This document shows, piece by piece, positions 17,116 through 26,469 of a DNA stretch of 64,000 nucleotides (the stretch's first letter is position 1; each line of letters starts with the position of its first letter). Origin of the DNA: Bacilli bacterium. Its GTDB lineage: Bacteria; Bacillota_I; Bacilli_A; RFN20; CAG-288. The stretch lies in contig JALCLG010000001.1 in NCBI GenBank assembly GCA_022647725.1, forward strand, positions 1,854,784 through 1,918,783. The letters run 5' to 3'. The position numbers and the translations under genes were made by a program. The notes below the pieces were generated by a model. That model had not been told where the DNA came from. It saw only the letters and a list, made by a program, of their open reading frames with translations, and searched no databases.

Positions 17116-19522
17116 CTATTTCCTCTCATCGTCTGGGAACGGCACCGACTTCTCTTTCTTGAAAGCTATCGCCATGCCTTTAAGCATTCTTCTGTTGCAG
17201 ATCTCCGCCAGACCGATGGCCTGGTTACGGTTCACCTGTCCGGAGGTGCTCATCATGATGAACCGGGTCGTCGCATGGAGAATGCAGACTTCTCCAAACA
17301 CGGCATCTTTGATCCCGTTGGCTCTCAGTTCCGGATTCGGATTCTTCTTGGCTTTCTTGGCAGCCCGCTTGAAGTAGTGATGGACAGCTTCACGCAGCCG
17401 TCTGCCCCAGAAGCCATAGTATTCCGAGATCAGCAGTTCTTCCGGATGATCGGTAATCTTCTTTTCCTCCGGCAACGGCTTGGCATAGATGGTTAGGAAG
17501 TCTTCCTTCTTGAAAGCGGAGAAATCAATATCCTGATAGGGTTTGGCAACCAACGGATTCGTGACCTTCTCGCCAGCTAACGTCAAAGCGGTTGTCAAAC
17601 GGATATCGGTGGAAGAAGCGCCGATCATGATCTCATAGCGGCCGTCTTCCAGCACCATCCGATGAAGGCTGGTCTCATAATAGGCCAGATAGGCCAGCGG
17701 TATGGTGACGGCCACGTCTTTGGCTTCGCCGGGTGCCAATTCGGTCTTGGCAAAGCCTTTCAGCTCCCGTAAGGGCCGATAGGTCGCCGAGTCCTTCTTG
17801 GCCACATAAACCTGGCTGACTTCCTTGGCTGTCTTGGTGCCGATGTTCTTGATCTTATAGGTGATGTAAAGATTGGCGCCTTCGGTCTTCACCAAAAGGT
17901 CGGAATATTCAAACGCTGCATACGACAGACCGAAGCCGAAGGGGAACAGCACTCCTTCCGGATGGGAAAGGAAGTAACGGTAGCCGACAAAGATGCCTTC
18001 CTTGTAAAGTTCCTGGCGTCCTTTGGAATACTCGCTGCTGAAAGGAATCGCCTGATAGTCGTTGACCCAGGTCTGGGCCAGTTTGCCGCTCGGGGAGACT
18101 TCCCCGAAGAGCAGCCGGTAGATGGCTTCGCCGCCCATTTCACCGGGCAGTCCGACATAGAGCAACGCCTCGATGTCCTTAAGGAAAGGCAAGGTCACCG
18201 GAGCCCCGCCGAAAAGAACGACGGTGATGGGCTTATCCAGTTCATCCAACGCGGTCATCAGCTTCAGCTGATTCTCGCCTAAAGACAGGTTGGTCCGGTC
18301 AAAGCCTTCCATCTCAGAGAGATCATCCAGTTCGAGGAAGACCAGCAACATTCTCGGCTTTTTCAGCCAGTTCCAATGCTTCCTCACGGAGGCTGGCATC
18401 TTTCTTGCTGTCAAAAGGATCATAGCCCTGGGCATAATCGTAAGTGATGCCATGGGTATCAAAGCTTTCCTGAGGCGTGATCGTCTTCAGCGGATTGATC
18501 ATGGAGGAGCCGCCGCCCTGGTAACGCATGTTGACGAACGGATAGCCGATCACGCAAAGACGGCTGGCATTGGCTAACGGCAGCCGGTGTCCTTCGTTCT
18601 TCAGTAAGACAGCGCCGCCTAAAGCCACGTCCAAAGCCTTGCGGCTGTGGGCATTGACATTGAGAGGATGGTTCTTCCCATCCGGGGCAACCGTCCGGAC
18701 CAGATGGCTGATCCGTTCCACCGATTTGTCGATGGCTTTGACCAAATCCGGATCCTCCGGAAGCGCGGCTAAGAGGGCATTCCGGTTAGAGACAACCGCG
18801 CCGGGCATCTCGAGGTCGATGCCGGCCTTCAAAGACGCCACGCGGTCATGGGTGGCACCCCAGTCGGTCATCACCACGCCATGGTAATTCCATTCCTTGC
18901 GGAGCTTATCGCTGAGCAAAGCACTGTTTTCAGCCATATTGGTGCCGTTGACGGCATTGTAGGAACACATCAAAGTCGAGGGGTTACCGACCTGCAGGGC
19001 AATCTTGAACGAACGGAGATAAATCTCGTTAAGGGCCCGTTCATCGACGATGGAATCGGAGGCCACCCGGAAGTTTTCGGCATTGTTGCAGACAAAATGC
19101 TTCACACAGCTGGCCACGCCTTGACTCTCGACGCCTTTGGCCAGGCTTCCCGCCATCCGTCCGGAAAGGATCGGATCCTCGGAGAAGTACTCAAAGTTAC
19201 GGCCGCAGAGCGGATTCCGTTTGATGTTGCAGCCCGGGCCTAAGAGGACCGAGACGTTATAGTAACGGCATTCCTGTCCGATGGCCTCGCCTTCGGCGGT
19301 CGCTAAAGCCGTATCAAAGCTGTTAGCGAGCGTCACGGCCGTCGGGAAACAGGTGGAAGGCTCAGCGCCTTTCAGACTGAGGCCACTGTCAGCCTCCTTG
19401 GCTTTTCTCAGCCCATGAGGGCCATCGGTCAGGCAGATCGACGGCAGATTCTGGGAAGGAATGGCATGCGTAAACCAGTTATGCTTGCCTTCCACCAACG
19501 CTGTTTTCTCTTCATTTGTCAT
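17116..19522 (-). pseudogene. Glycoside hydrolase family 3 (beta-glucosidase-like), frameshifted near 18348
   Basis: Removes terminal beta-linked sugars from oligosaccharides. The N-terminal part (start 19522) has the GH3 barrel with LTDGPHGLRK, SCVKHFVCNNAE and the catalytic aspartate in VVMTDWGATHD. The second part, in another frame, has the alpha/beta domain, a fibronectin III-like domain (ELKGFAKTELAPGEAKDV) and a basic C-terminal extension of about 110 residues. The span of 2407 nt is one base over a multiple of three. AENV followed by LVFLELDD joins cleanly if one T of GTTG is dropped. This is a real mutation or a sequence error. There is no signal peptide, so a complete protein would act inside the cell. 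It is the last gene of the deoB-lipoprotein-permease run. Confidence 0.88.
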
Positions 19523-19535
19523 TAAGGGACACCCC

Positions 19536-20324
19536 CTATTGCCGTTTTTGTTCGGCCAACGACTGCTGGGCCTTCTTCTTCAGCCAAAGCAGCAGCCCAT
19601 CCAAGGCTAACGATACCAAAAGAACAATCAGAACATAAGCCATCATCGATGAATAATCCAATTCAGTATAGCAAAAATAAATATCCGCTCCAATGCCTTT
19701 GAAGAGGTTGGTCCGGGCAAAGGTTTCGGCCATCACCTCGACCTTGAAACCCATCCCCACGGCCTGTAAGAGGGCCAGGATCAGATAATCGGCCGATAAG
19801 GGCAGGGTAACCAGGGTGATGTTCTTGATCCAGTGGCGCCGTCCCTCGAGCTCCAGAATAGGCCAGAAACGCTGATAGGCCTGGCTGGCGCCCTGAAGAC
19901 TGGCCTGGTAAATGACCGGGAAGAGGACAATCGAGACCACATAAAGGGAGAAATGAGGAACATAGATGACCAGAAGCAGCACCAGCGCCACGGTCGGCAG
20001 GGCCTTTAAGACCGTTATCAGCGGATAGAGGAACTTCTCCAGCCAAGGGAAATAGCCGCTCAGCTGTCCTAAAAAGGTGCCTAAGACAAAGGAGATGACC
20101 AAGGAGATAAGAATCCTCAGGCAGGAATACCCGAGATCAACCCAGGTCGCACTAAGGCTCAGGAAAGAAAACGCCTGCCGGAGACAGGCAAAGAACTCCG
20201 GCAGGAACGTCTGCTTGGTGCTTAAGGCGATGGTTTCCCAGAGGACGAGGACGAAGACAAGGCCAAGGAAAACAGCGCTGATGGTCGAAAAGGATGGGTG
20301 CCGACGGCTGTTTTCCTGCCTCAT
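19536..20324 (-). CDS. ABC transporter permease, NitT/TauT (SsuC) type
   Basis: Membrane subunit of an importer. 262 residues with about six transmembrane helices and a BPD_transp_1 fold: VLWETIALS, VLGTFLGQLSG, LKALPTVALVLLLV and the cytoplasmic coupling loop around LELEGRRHWIKNITLVTLP. The long loop between helices resembles sulfonate/nitrate/taurine permeases. It starts nine bases after the binding-protein gene and ends 13 bases before the glycosidase. No ATPase gene is next to it, so it must share one encoded elsewhere. The substrate is unknown; the glycosidase neighbour does not fit the usual substrates of this class. Confidence 0.85.
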   Translation of the reverse strand: MRQENSRRHPSFSTISAVFLGLVFVLVLWETIALSTKQTFLPEFFACLRQAFSFLSLSATWVDLGYSCLRILISLVISFVLGTFLGQLSGYFPWLEKFLYPLITVLKALPTVALVLLLVIYVPHFSLYVVSIVLFPVIYQASLQGASQAYQRFWPILELEGRRHWIKNITLVTLPLSADYLILALLQAVGMGFKVEVMAETFARTNLFKGIGADIYFCYTELDYSSMMAYVLIVLLVSLALDGLLLWLKKKAQQSLAEQKRQ

Positions 20325-20333
20325 AGGTCCCGA

Positions 20334-21458
20334 TTACAAAGGATAATACGAACTTAACTGGCTCGCCGAAACCGTGAAGCCCAGAGGGGTCTGGAATTTG
20401 GCGAATTCGGTGAGGTTCGGATTCTTGTCTTTGGTGATGAAAGCCAAGGCATTCTTGCCGTTGGCCTGGCAGCCGGTAAGGACACTCTGGTTGAAGCCGA
20501 AATACTTTCCCTGCTCGGTGGCATCGGAAGAATAATCGCTCATGGCTTTGACCATGGCCGTGCCGTTGTTCGTCGCCAAGTCCGTGACCGCACTGTCAAA
20601 ATCGGTTAAGAAACTGGTAATGGCACTCTGACGGGTAACGTCACTGGCCGAAGCGGTCTTCACAAAGAGGGCAGCCTGCGGGAAGCCGGAGGTCGAATAC
20701 TTGGTTCCGAAAGAGGCCGAAATGTTCTCCTTGACGGAAAGCTTCGCGTTCTTTCCCATGGCGCTCAAGACCACCGGATAGGAAGAAACGACGTAATCGA
20801 CGTTGACGGCATTGAACTTGCCGCTTACCAGCACCGCAGCGGTATCGCTGACGGCAGGAACATAGCCATCGATATAGGCCCCGGTATCCCCCGCTACCGT
20901 CGAATCGCCGGCTTTGCTGTCGCCTTCCGGATAAACGGCCTTGAAAGCCAGGTCCGGCAGAAGGCCCTGACCATAGCCGATGGTGAAATCGGTCTTATCG
21001 AAGGTGCCATTGGTATCATTGCCGGTGGCAATAAGGTAGAGGTTTCCGAAGGTCACCATCCGGGCCAGCTGATAATTGTTATTGTTCTTGGCTGAAAGCT
21101 TCAGGCCGTTGACGCTGTCGAAGATGATGAAATCGGCGGTACCCTTAGAGAATTCCCCCGTCATCAGCGAAGCACTCTGCAAGGTCAGATTCGGATTAGG
21201 GGAAGTGCTGGTTCCGGCAAAACCGGCCAAGGCCGCTGCCGGGGCACCCTGCGGAGCGACGATCTTCAGATCGGCTTCCTTAAGATCCGCGGACGAATCC
21301 CGGGTCGAAACAACGGAAGCCGAGGCGGAAGCAGAGGCCGAAGCCACACTGGGCGAGGTCGAAGTCGATGCTGCAACCGAGGCAGATGTCGGCTGATTGC
21401 AGCCACTTAACAGCGCAGCTAAAAGAACCATACCGACCGTTGATTTCAATGTTTTCAT
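20334..21458 (-). CDS. Substrate-binding lipoprotein, NitT/TauT (SsuA) type
   Basis: Extracellular binding subunit for the permease that follows. 374 residues. The signal peptide ends in the lipobox LLSGC (Cys20), followed by a low-complexity Ser/Ala/Thr/Val linker to about residue 55. The periplasmic-binding fold begins KIVAPQGAPAAALAGFAG and has FIIFDSVNGLKLSAK and VDYVVSSYPVV, typical of type II binding proteins of the SsuA group. The start is 12 bases after the deoB stop with AAGGA upstream. Ligand unknown. Confidence 0.82.
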   Translation of the reverse strand: MKTLKSTVGMVLLAALLSGCNQPTSASVAASTSTSPSVASASASASASVVSTRDSSADLKEADLKIVAPQGAPAAALAGFAGTSTSPNPNLTLQSASLMTGEFSKGTADFIIFDSVNGLKLSAKNNNNYQLARMVTFGNLYLIATGNDTNGTFDKTDFTIGYGQGLLPDLAFKAVYPEGDSKAGDSTVAGDTGAYIDGYVPAVSDTAAVLVSGKFNAVNVDYVVSSYPVVLSAMGKNAKLSVKENISASFGTKYSTSGFPQAALFVKTASASDVTRQSAITSFLTDFDSAVTDLATNNGTAMVKAMSDYSSDATEQGKYFGFNQSVLTGCQANGKNALAFITKDKNPNLTEFAKFQTPLGFTVSASQLSSYYPL

Positions 21459-21470
21459 GTTTTTTCCTTG

Positions 21471-22670
21471 TTATTTGTTATCGTCCAGCAACGCCTCAAT
21501 CGGTTTGCCGATTTCATTGCTGCTCGGGGTGATGCCGAAGTTCTTCAGAATCGTCTGACCAATCGTCGCAAACGTCTCTTCTTCCGGCAGCTTGCGGCCG
21601 TTTTGATAGCTCTTGGCAAAGCTCATCAGCGGCACCCGCTCGCGGGTATGATCGGTACCGGTCCAGGTAGGATCGTTGCCATGGTCCGCGGTAATCATCA
21701 GCAGATCATCGTCTTTCAGCAGCGGAATCAAGGCACCGAGATCCTGATCGAACTCTTCGATGCACTTGCCATAGCCCACCGGATTGCGCCGATGGCCATA
21801 GGAGGAATCAAACTCCACCAGGTTGACAAAGCAAAGGCCTTCGAAGTCGCGGCTCTTGGCAAAGTCCATGGTCTTCAGCATGCCGTCATGGTTGCTGGTC
21901 GTATGGAGGCTTTCCTGGCAGCCCACGCCATTGAAGATGTCGTGGATCTTGCCGATGGCGATGACGTTCTTGCCGTTATCGACCAAATCGTTAAGGGCGG
22001 TTCTTCCGGCCGGCGACAGAGCATAGTCCCGACGGTCGGTGGTGCGGTAGAAGTTCGACGCGTTGGTGCCTAAGAAAGGACGGGCAATGACCCGGCCGAC
22101 ACGCCATTCCTTGCGGAGGGTGATTTCCCGGGCAATCTCGCAGTCCTTATAAAGCTCCTCTAACGGAATCACGCCGACATGACCGGCTAGCTGCAGGACG
22201 GAATCGGCCGACGTATAAAGAATGAGGGAACCTTCCTTCATCGCCTGTTCCCCAAGCTTCTGGAGAATGACGGTACCCGATTCGGCATAATTGCCGATCA
22301 GTTTCCGTCCGGTCCGCTTGCTCAGTTCATCGACGAGCTCCTTGGGGAAACCCGTATCGGTAAACGTCACCAGCGGGTTCGGCGTCAGAATGCCCATCAT
22401 TTCCCAGTGACCGGTCAGGGTATCCTTGCCGTTGCTGGCTTCCCGTAAGCTCTGCATGTAGGAATGCGGATGGCTGACTTTGTGGGTGCCTTGGATGGCG
22501 GCCAGATCGGCAATGCCTAAAGCATTGATATTCGGGACGTTGAGTCCGTGGCAGACTTCGGCGGTATGGACCCAGGTATTGGTTCCGGCATCGCCGAAAC
22601 GGGCTGCATCGGGTTCTGCTCCGATGCCGACCGAGTCCATGACTATCACAAATACACGTTTGAATTTCAT
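21471..22670 (-). CDS. deoB: Phosphopentomutase
   Basis: Interconverts ribose-1-phosphate and ribose-5-phosphate (and the deoxy forms) in nucleoside salvage; an alkaline-phosphatase-superfamily enzyme with two Mn ions. 399 residues, standard size. Metal and active-site motifs: VIVMDSVGIGAEPDA, FGDAGTNTW, GKDTLTGHWEMMG, LVEFDSSYGHRRNPVGY, ITADHGNDPTWTGTDHTRERVP. The promoter at 22694-22722 lies just upstream. The three transport and glycosidase genes that follow are tightly packed behind it, an unusual pairing. Confidence 0.96.
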   Translation of the reverse strand: MKFKRVFVIVMDSVGIGAEPDAARFGDAGTNTWVHTAEVCHGLNVPNINALGIADLAAIQGTHKVSHPHSYMQSLREASNGKDTLTGHWEMMGILTPNPLVTFTDTGFPKELVDELSKRTGRKLIGNYAESGTVILQKLGEQAMKEGSLILYTSADSVLQLAGHVGVIPLEELYKDCEIAREITLRKEWRVGRVIARPFLGTNASNFYRTTDRRDYALSPAGRTALNDLVDNGKNVIAIGKIHDIFNGVGCQESLHTTSNHDGMLKTMDFAKSRDFEGLCFVNLVEFDSSYGHRRNPVGYGKCIEEFDQDLGALIPLLKDDDLLMITADHGNDPTWTGTDHTRERVPLMSFAKSYQNGRKLPEEETFATIGQTILKNFGITPSSNEIGKPIEALLDDNK

Positions 22671-22693
22671 ATTAGACTGATCCTTTCTTCTTA

Positions 22694-22722
22694 ATTATAG
22701 GCTTATTAATAGGCCCTTTCAA
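22694..22722 (-). promoter_or_regulatory. Promoter of deoB and following genes
   Basis: On the minus strand, TTGAAA (22717-22722) and TATAAT (22694-22699) are separated by 17 bp, overlapping the xerD stop codon. Confidence 0.75.
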
Positions 22723-23618
22723 ATCTTACGCACCGGCCGCTTCATGGCTTTCTTATATTGCTCGATCTCGGCTGTCTGACTGACATGCGTGTAAATCTGG
22801 GTCGTCTCAATCTGACTATGCCCCAAAAGCTCCTGAACATCCCGTAATTTAGCCCCGTTTTCCAAGAGATGAGTGGCAAAGGAATGGCGCAGGGAATGCG
22901 GGGAGATGGTCTTGGTGATCCCGGCTTTCCTGGCATAGGCTTTCAGGCGGAGAAAGAAAGACTGACGCGAGACTTTCTTCCCGGTCTTGGGATGGAGGAA
23001 GAGGACTTTGGTTTTCTTGGCGTTAGGAAGGCCGTTGCGGACCTCTTCGACATAGCGGAGCACGACTTCCTGGGCTTCCCGGCCGACTGGGACGATCCGT
23101 TCCTTCCGCCCTTTGCCCAGGACTTTCAGATAGCCGCCTTTGAAGGTGATGTTCTCCGTGGTCAAGGAGACCAGCTCCGAGACTCGGAGGCCGCAGGCAT
23201 AGCACAGCTCCAACATGGCCAGATCCAGAAGCTGGCGGGGTTTAGAGGGGTCAGGCATGGCAAAGAGTCTTGCAACCTCCTCCTGGGTCAAGACCCGAGG
23301 CAGCCGTTTGGCTTTCTTGGGTACCGGCAGGTCGCTGAGATTGACATCGAGGATGCCTTCCCGTTTCAGATATTTGTAAAAGCCTCGCAAGGCCATCGCT
23401 TTGCGGATGGCACTGGCCTTTTTCAGCTTCTTTTCCTCCGAGCAGAACAGAAGGAAATCGCTGAGATCCTCGCCGGTCAGCTCGGCGCATTCTTTGTTTT
23501 TGACAAAGGAAGAGAACTGGCTGAGGTCTTTCTTGTACGCCGAAAGCGTGGCCGGACTGTCGCCTTTTTCGGCCACCAGATAGCTGAGGAACTCCTCGCT
23601 TTCTTCAGTCACCGTCAT
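22719..23618 (-). CDS. xerD: Tyrosine recombinase XerD
   Basis: Site-specific recombinase that resolves chromosome dimers at dif. 299 residues, the usual length. An N-terminal SAM-like DNA-binding domain (about 5-90) precedes the catalytic domain with the full set Arg145, Lys172, His241, Arg244, His267 and Tyr276 (ACGLRVSEL, GKGRKERIVP, HSLRHSFATHLL, LGHSQIETTQIYTH). It overlaps the end of dinB by 14 bases, and there is no phage neighbourhood, so this is the housekeeping XerD (or XerC) rather than an integrase. Confidence 0.93.
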   Translation of the reverse strand: MTVTEESEEFLSYLVAEKGDSPATLSAYKKDLSQFSSFVKNKECAELTGEDLSDFLLFCSEEKKLKKASAIRKAMALRGFYKYLKREGILDVNLSDLPVPKKAKRLPRVLTQEEVARLFAMPDPSKPRQLLDLAMLELCYACGLRVSELVSLTTENITFKGGYLKVLGKGRKERIVPVGREAQEVVLRYVEEVRNGLPNAKKTKVLFLHPKTGKKVSRQSFFLRLKAYARKAGITKTISPHSLRHSFATHLLENGAKLRDVQELLGHSQIETTQIYTHVSQTAEIEQYKKAMKRPVRKI

Positions 23619-24760
23619 GCTTTTTCTTCTCCTTCAGGTCCTTGCCAAGGAAGATCTTCCCGCCCAAGGTCAGCTGCTGATTCAGCAGGGACAGGTCCTT
23701 CTGCTCCTGGGGCGTTGTTTCCTTGGGTCTGTCGCGGTCCGTGACCTTTTCCAACCCGACCCCAATCAGGCGGATCGGTTCGTTATGATAAATGTCGTCA
23801 AAGAGATTCAGGGCAGCCTGGCGGACTTCCTTTTCGCTGGAAACCGGATAGGGCAGATGCCGCTGACGGCTCTTGGTGACGAAATCCGGCGAGCGGAGCT
23901 TGATGGAAACGACATCGCTCTGTTTCTCGTAGCGGTCCAGTTCATCGGCAATATCCCGGACGCAGCTGGCAATCATGGCTGCCAGCTCATCATAGGAAGA
24001 GACATCCTCGGAGAATGTCCGTTCGGCGGAGATGGATTTCGGGTCAAAGGCGGAGGAATCGATGGTATCGTCGCCAAAGCCGTTGGCTTCGCCCTGGAAA
24101 TAGTCAAAGAGATTGCCTAGACAGGTCTTTGACTTCCGGGTTCTGCGTATGGGCTAAATCGCCGATGGTATGGATGCCCAGTTCTTCAAGCCGCGGGGCC
24201 GTCTTCTTGCCGATGCCGTACATTTTGTCAATCGCCCAAAGGCCAGAGAATCGTCGAGCCAGGTTGCTACTGTTGATGATCGTCACCCCCAGGGGCTTTT
24301 TATAATCGCTGGCCATCTTCGCCAGGAATTTGTTGTCGCCTAAGCCGATAGAGACTTTCAGTTCCGTGGCTTTGAAAATAGCCAGCTGCAGGTCAAACAA
24401 GGCCTCATAGTCTTTCTTGCCCTCCAGAAAAGGCGTCATATCGGCAAACGCTTCATCGATGCTGGCCTGTTCCAAAGGGCCTAGCCGCTGCCGCAGATAG
24501 TCCATCAGGTTATGGGAAAGAAGCTCATAGTAACGGAAATCGCCTTCCAGCATCACCAAGTCGGGACAGAGCCGGAAAGCCTGGGAACTGGGCATGGCGG
24601 AATGGACGCCAAAAGCCCGGGCTTCGTAGCTGGCGGTAGCGATCACGCCCCTCCGGCCGTCGTTGCCGACGGCGATGGGTTTGCCTTTCAGCTCCGGGTG
24701 CCGAAGGACTTCGGCCTGAGCGAAAAAGGCATTGATATCAATATGCCCGATCTTTTTCAT
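23605..24760 (-). pseudogene. dinB: DNA polymerase IV, frameshifted near 24120
   Basis: Y-family translesion polymerase. The first part from ATG 24760 has the palm and fingers: HIDINAFFAQAE, YEARAFGVHSAMP, the catalytic ASIDEAFADMT, and the helix-hairpin-helix KKTAPRLEELGIHTIGDLA. It runs into a stop shortly after VKDLSRQSL. In the next frame the protein continues LGNLFDYFQGEANGFGDD through SISAERTFSED to a little-finger domain ending at 23605. The span of 1156 nt is one base too long; dropping the T after GACCTG (about 24119-24121) restores one 384-residue protein. Non-essential gene, so a true loss is possible, but both halves look conserved. Confidence 0.88.
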
Positions 24761-24787
24761 ACTCTTATTGTACCATAGGAAACGGCT

Positions 24788-26449
24788 TTATTTCGTCGGC
24801 CGGCTTTCCTGAATCAGGGCCTGAGCCTGGGCTAAGGCAGCCGAGGTCACCTCTTGGCCGGAAATCATCGTGGCCACTTCCTTGACGAGACCTTCCGCGG
24901 TTAAACTATGGGCGGTCGTATAGGTCATGCCGTTCAGCGTCTTTTTCTCCACCTTCCAGGCTTCCTCTGCGGACGCTACGACCTGCGGGAGATGGGAAAT
25001 CACCAGGACCTGGCTCTGGGTCGAAACGGTCTGTATCTTTTTGGCCACCAGGGCCGCCACGCGGCCCGATATGCCGGTATCGATTTCGTCAAAGACCAAA
25101 AGGTCATAGGGATTGAGTCCGTTGAGGACGACCTTCAGGGACAGCATGAGCCGTGAGCTTTCGCCGCCGGAGGCCGCTTCCTTCAAGGAAGCAAAGTCAA
25201 GACCGGCGTTAAGAGCTGTTTCAAAAGCACAGACATCCAGGCCCGTTGGGGAAATCCCGCCTGCCGTCAAAGAAACACGGAAGCCTTGGCTGGGTAAGCC
25301 CAGCAGCCCCATTTCCTTGCCGATGGCCTTCTCAAGCCCTGCCTTCGCTTCCTGACGGTCTTTCGAAAGGATGGCTCCGACTTTCCGACAGTTGTCCTCG
25401 GCCTTATGAATCTCATAATTGGCATCTTCTTTGGCTTCTTCGAAATGGCTGGCCGCATCCAGCTTGGCTTTGTACTCCCCCTCTTTGGCTAGGATCTCGG
25501 CCGTTGTCTTTCCATACTTGCGCTGCAGTCCCTTGAGATCGTAAAGCCGCTGGTTGATTTCATCCAGCCGCTTGGGATTGCTGTTGAGTTCCCGATAGGC
25601 TTCTTCGAGGGCGGAAAAACTGTCAAGAGCTGAACGGAGATTCTCCTGCAAGGCACTGGCCTGCGGGGCCAGAGAGGTATCACTGAACGTACTCAGCTTT
25701 CCCTGAAGATGGGCAATCACGTCGCTTAGCTTTCCTTCGGGCAGCGTGGCGGCTTGGTCATACTCCTGATACTTTTCCGTCAGCCGTTCCAGGTCCCTCA
25801 AGGATAAATATTCCTGGTTGAGGTCTTCGATTTCGTTGAGCTTCAGATGGTACTTCTCGATTTCCTTGATCTGGAACTCGAGATAGTCCCTGTCGAGGCC
25901 TTCCTGACCTTTCAGGAGCTCTTCCAGGCTGGTTCTGGCTTTGACCAGTCCTTGGTAAGCTTCCTGATAAGCCTTGCTGTCCAAAGCCAGGTTTTTCCCG
26001 CCGAAGCGGTCCAGATAGGCCAAATGGTTTTTCTCATCGTAAAGCTCCCAGTTCTGGCCTTGGGAATGGATATCGATGAGATGCTGACTCAGGTCTTTGA
26101 ACTGAGTCAGCGTCACAGGTTCATCATTGACATAATAACGGCTCGTCCGGTCAGGATTGAGGGTTCGTTTCAGCAACAAAGAACCTTCTCTGTCCAACCA
26201 GGTGCCGACTTCCGGATGCAAGGAAACATAAGCTTTGGATAAACTGAAAAGAGCGGAAACAACAGCCTTTTTGGCGGGATCCCTCAGCTTCGTGAAGTCG
26301 GCCTTGTCGCCGCGAATCAGGCCTAAGGATTCGACAATCAGGGATTTGCCGGCACCGGTCTCACCGACCAAGGCCAAATACGGGGAGCCAAAACTCAGCG
26401 TGGTGTCTTCGATGACGGCAAAGTTGCTGATATGCAGTTCTTTGATCAT
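24788..26449 (-). CDS. recN: DNA repair protein RecN
   Basis: SMC-like ATPase acting in double-strand break repair. 553 residues: Walker A VGETGAGKSLIVESL near the N-terminus, a long coiled-coil middle, then the signature ASGGESSRLMLSLK, Walker B LLVFDEIDTGISG and ISHLPQVVA. Start chosen at MIKELHISNFAV (26449) because AAAGGAG lies seven bases upstream; an earlier GTG at 26470 would place that RBS inside the gene. It follows dxs, as in Bacillus (dxs-yqxC-ahrC-recN) but without the two middle genes. Confidence 0.94.
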   Translation of the reverse strand: MIKELHISNFAVIEDTTLSFGSPYLALVGETGAGKSLIVESLGLIRGDKADFTKLRDPAKKAVVSALFSLSKAYVSLHPEVGTWLDREGSLLLKRTLNPDRTSRYYVNDEPVTLTQFKDLSQHLIDIHSQGQNWELYDEKNHLAYLDRFGGKNLALDSKAYQEAYQGLVKARTSLEELLKGQEGLDRDYLEFQIKEIEKYHLKLNEIEDLNQEYLSLRDLERLTEKYQEYDQAATLPEGKLSDVIAHLQGKLSTFSDTSLAPQASALQENLRSALDSFSALEEAYRELNSNPKRLDEINQRLYDLKGLQRKYGKTTAEILAKEGEYKAKLDAASHFEEAKEDANYEIHKAEDNCRKVGAILSKDRQEAKAGLEKAIGKEMGLLGLPSQGFRVSLTAGGISPTGLDVCAFETALNAGLDFASLKEAASGGESSRLMLSLKVVLNGLNPYDLLVFDEIDTGISGRVAALVAKKIQTVSTQSQVLVISHLPQVVASAEEAWKVEKKTLNGMTYTTAHSLTAEGLVKEVATMISGQEVTSAALAQAQALIQESRPTK

Positions 26450-26469
26450 GGGAAAACTCCTTTCACCCA

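Larger units (their letters stand above)
16782..17118. repeat. AT-rich spacer packed with TAGTA/TACTA pentamers
   Basis: The 331 bases between mtnN and the glycosidase gene hold no convincing gene but about fifteen TAGTA or TACTA pentamers. Examples are at 16793, 16823, 16831, 16842, 16887, 16913, 16924, 16955, 17041, 17055, 17089, 17103 and 17114. TAGTACTA at 16831-16838 is a palindrome. TAGTATAAATA followed within a few bases by GTAC occurs twice, at 16782 and 17041. Base composition is far more AT-rich than both neighbours. Two terminator-like hairpins lie inside. It could be an operator array, a decayed repeat or an AT-rich insertion. Confidence 0.6.

Noticed and set aside
17033..17377. 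Open frame MKTSINMVLKLNYFLNK with a fair ribosome binding site
   Set aside because: Most of it is antisense to the glycosidase gene, and its first part is built from the TAGTA-rich spacer; no recognisable protein.
22719..23618. XerD-like gene as a phage or island integrase
   Set aside because: Standard XerD length and motifs, with a housekeeping neighbourhood and no attachment repeats or phage genes nearby.
24111..24124. A Ty1-like heptamer at the dinB frame change
   Set aside because: The site is TCT-AGG-C. A Ser tRNA on TCT could not re-pair with CTA, so only aspS fits the Ty1 mechanism.
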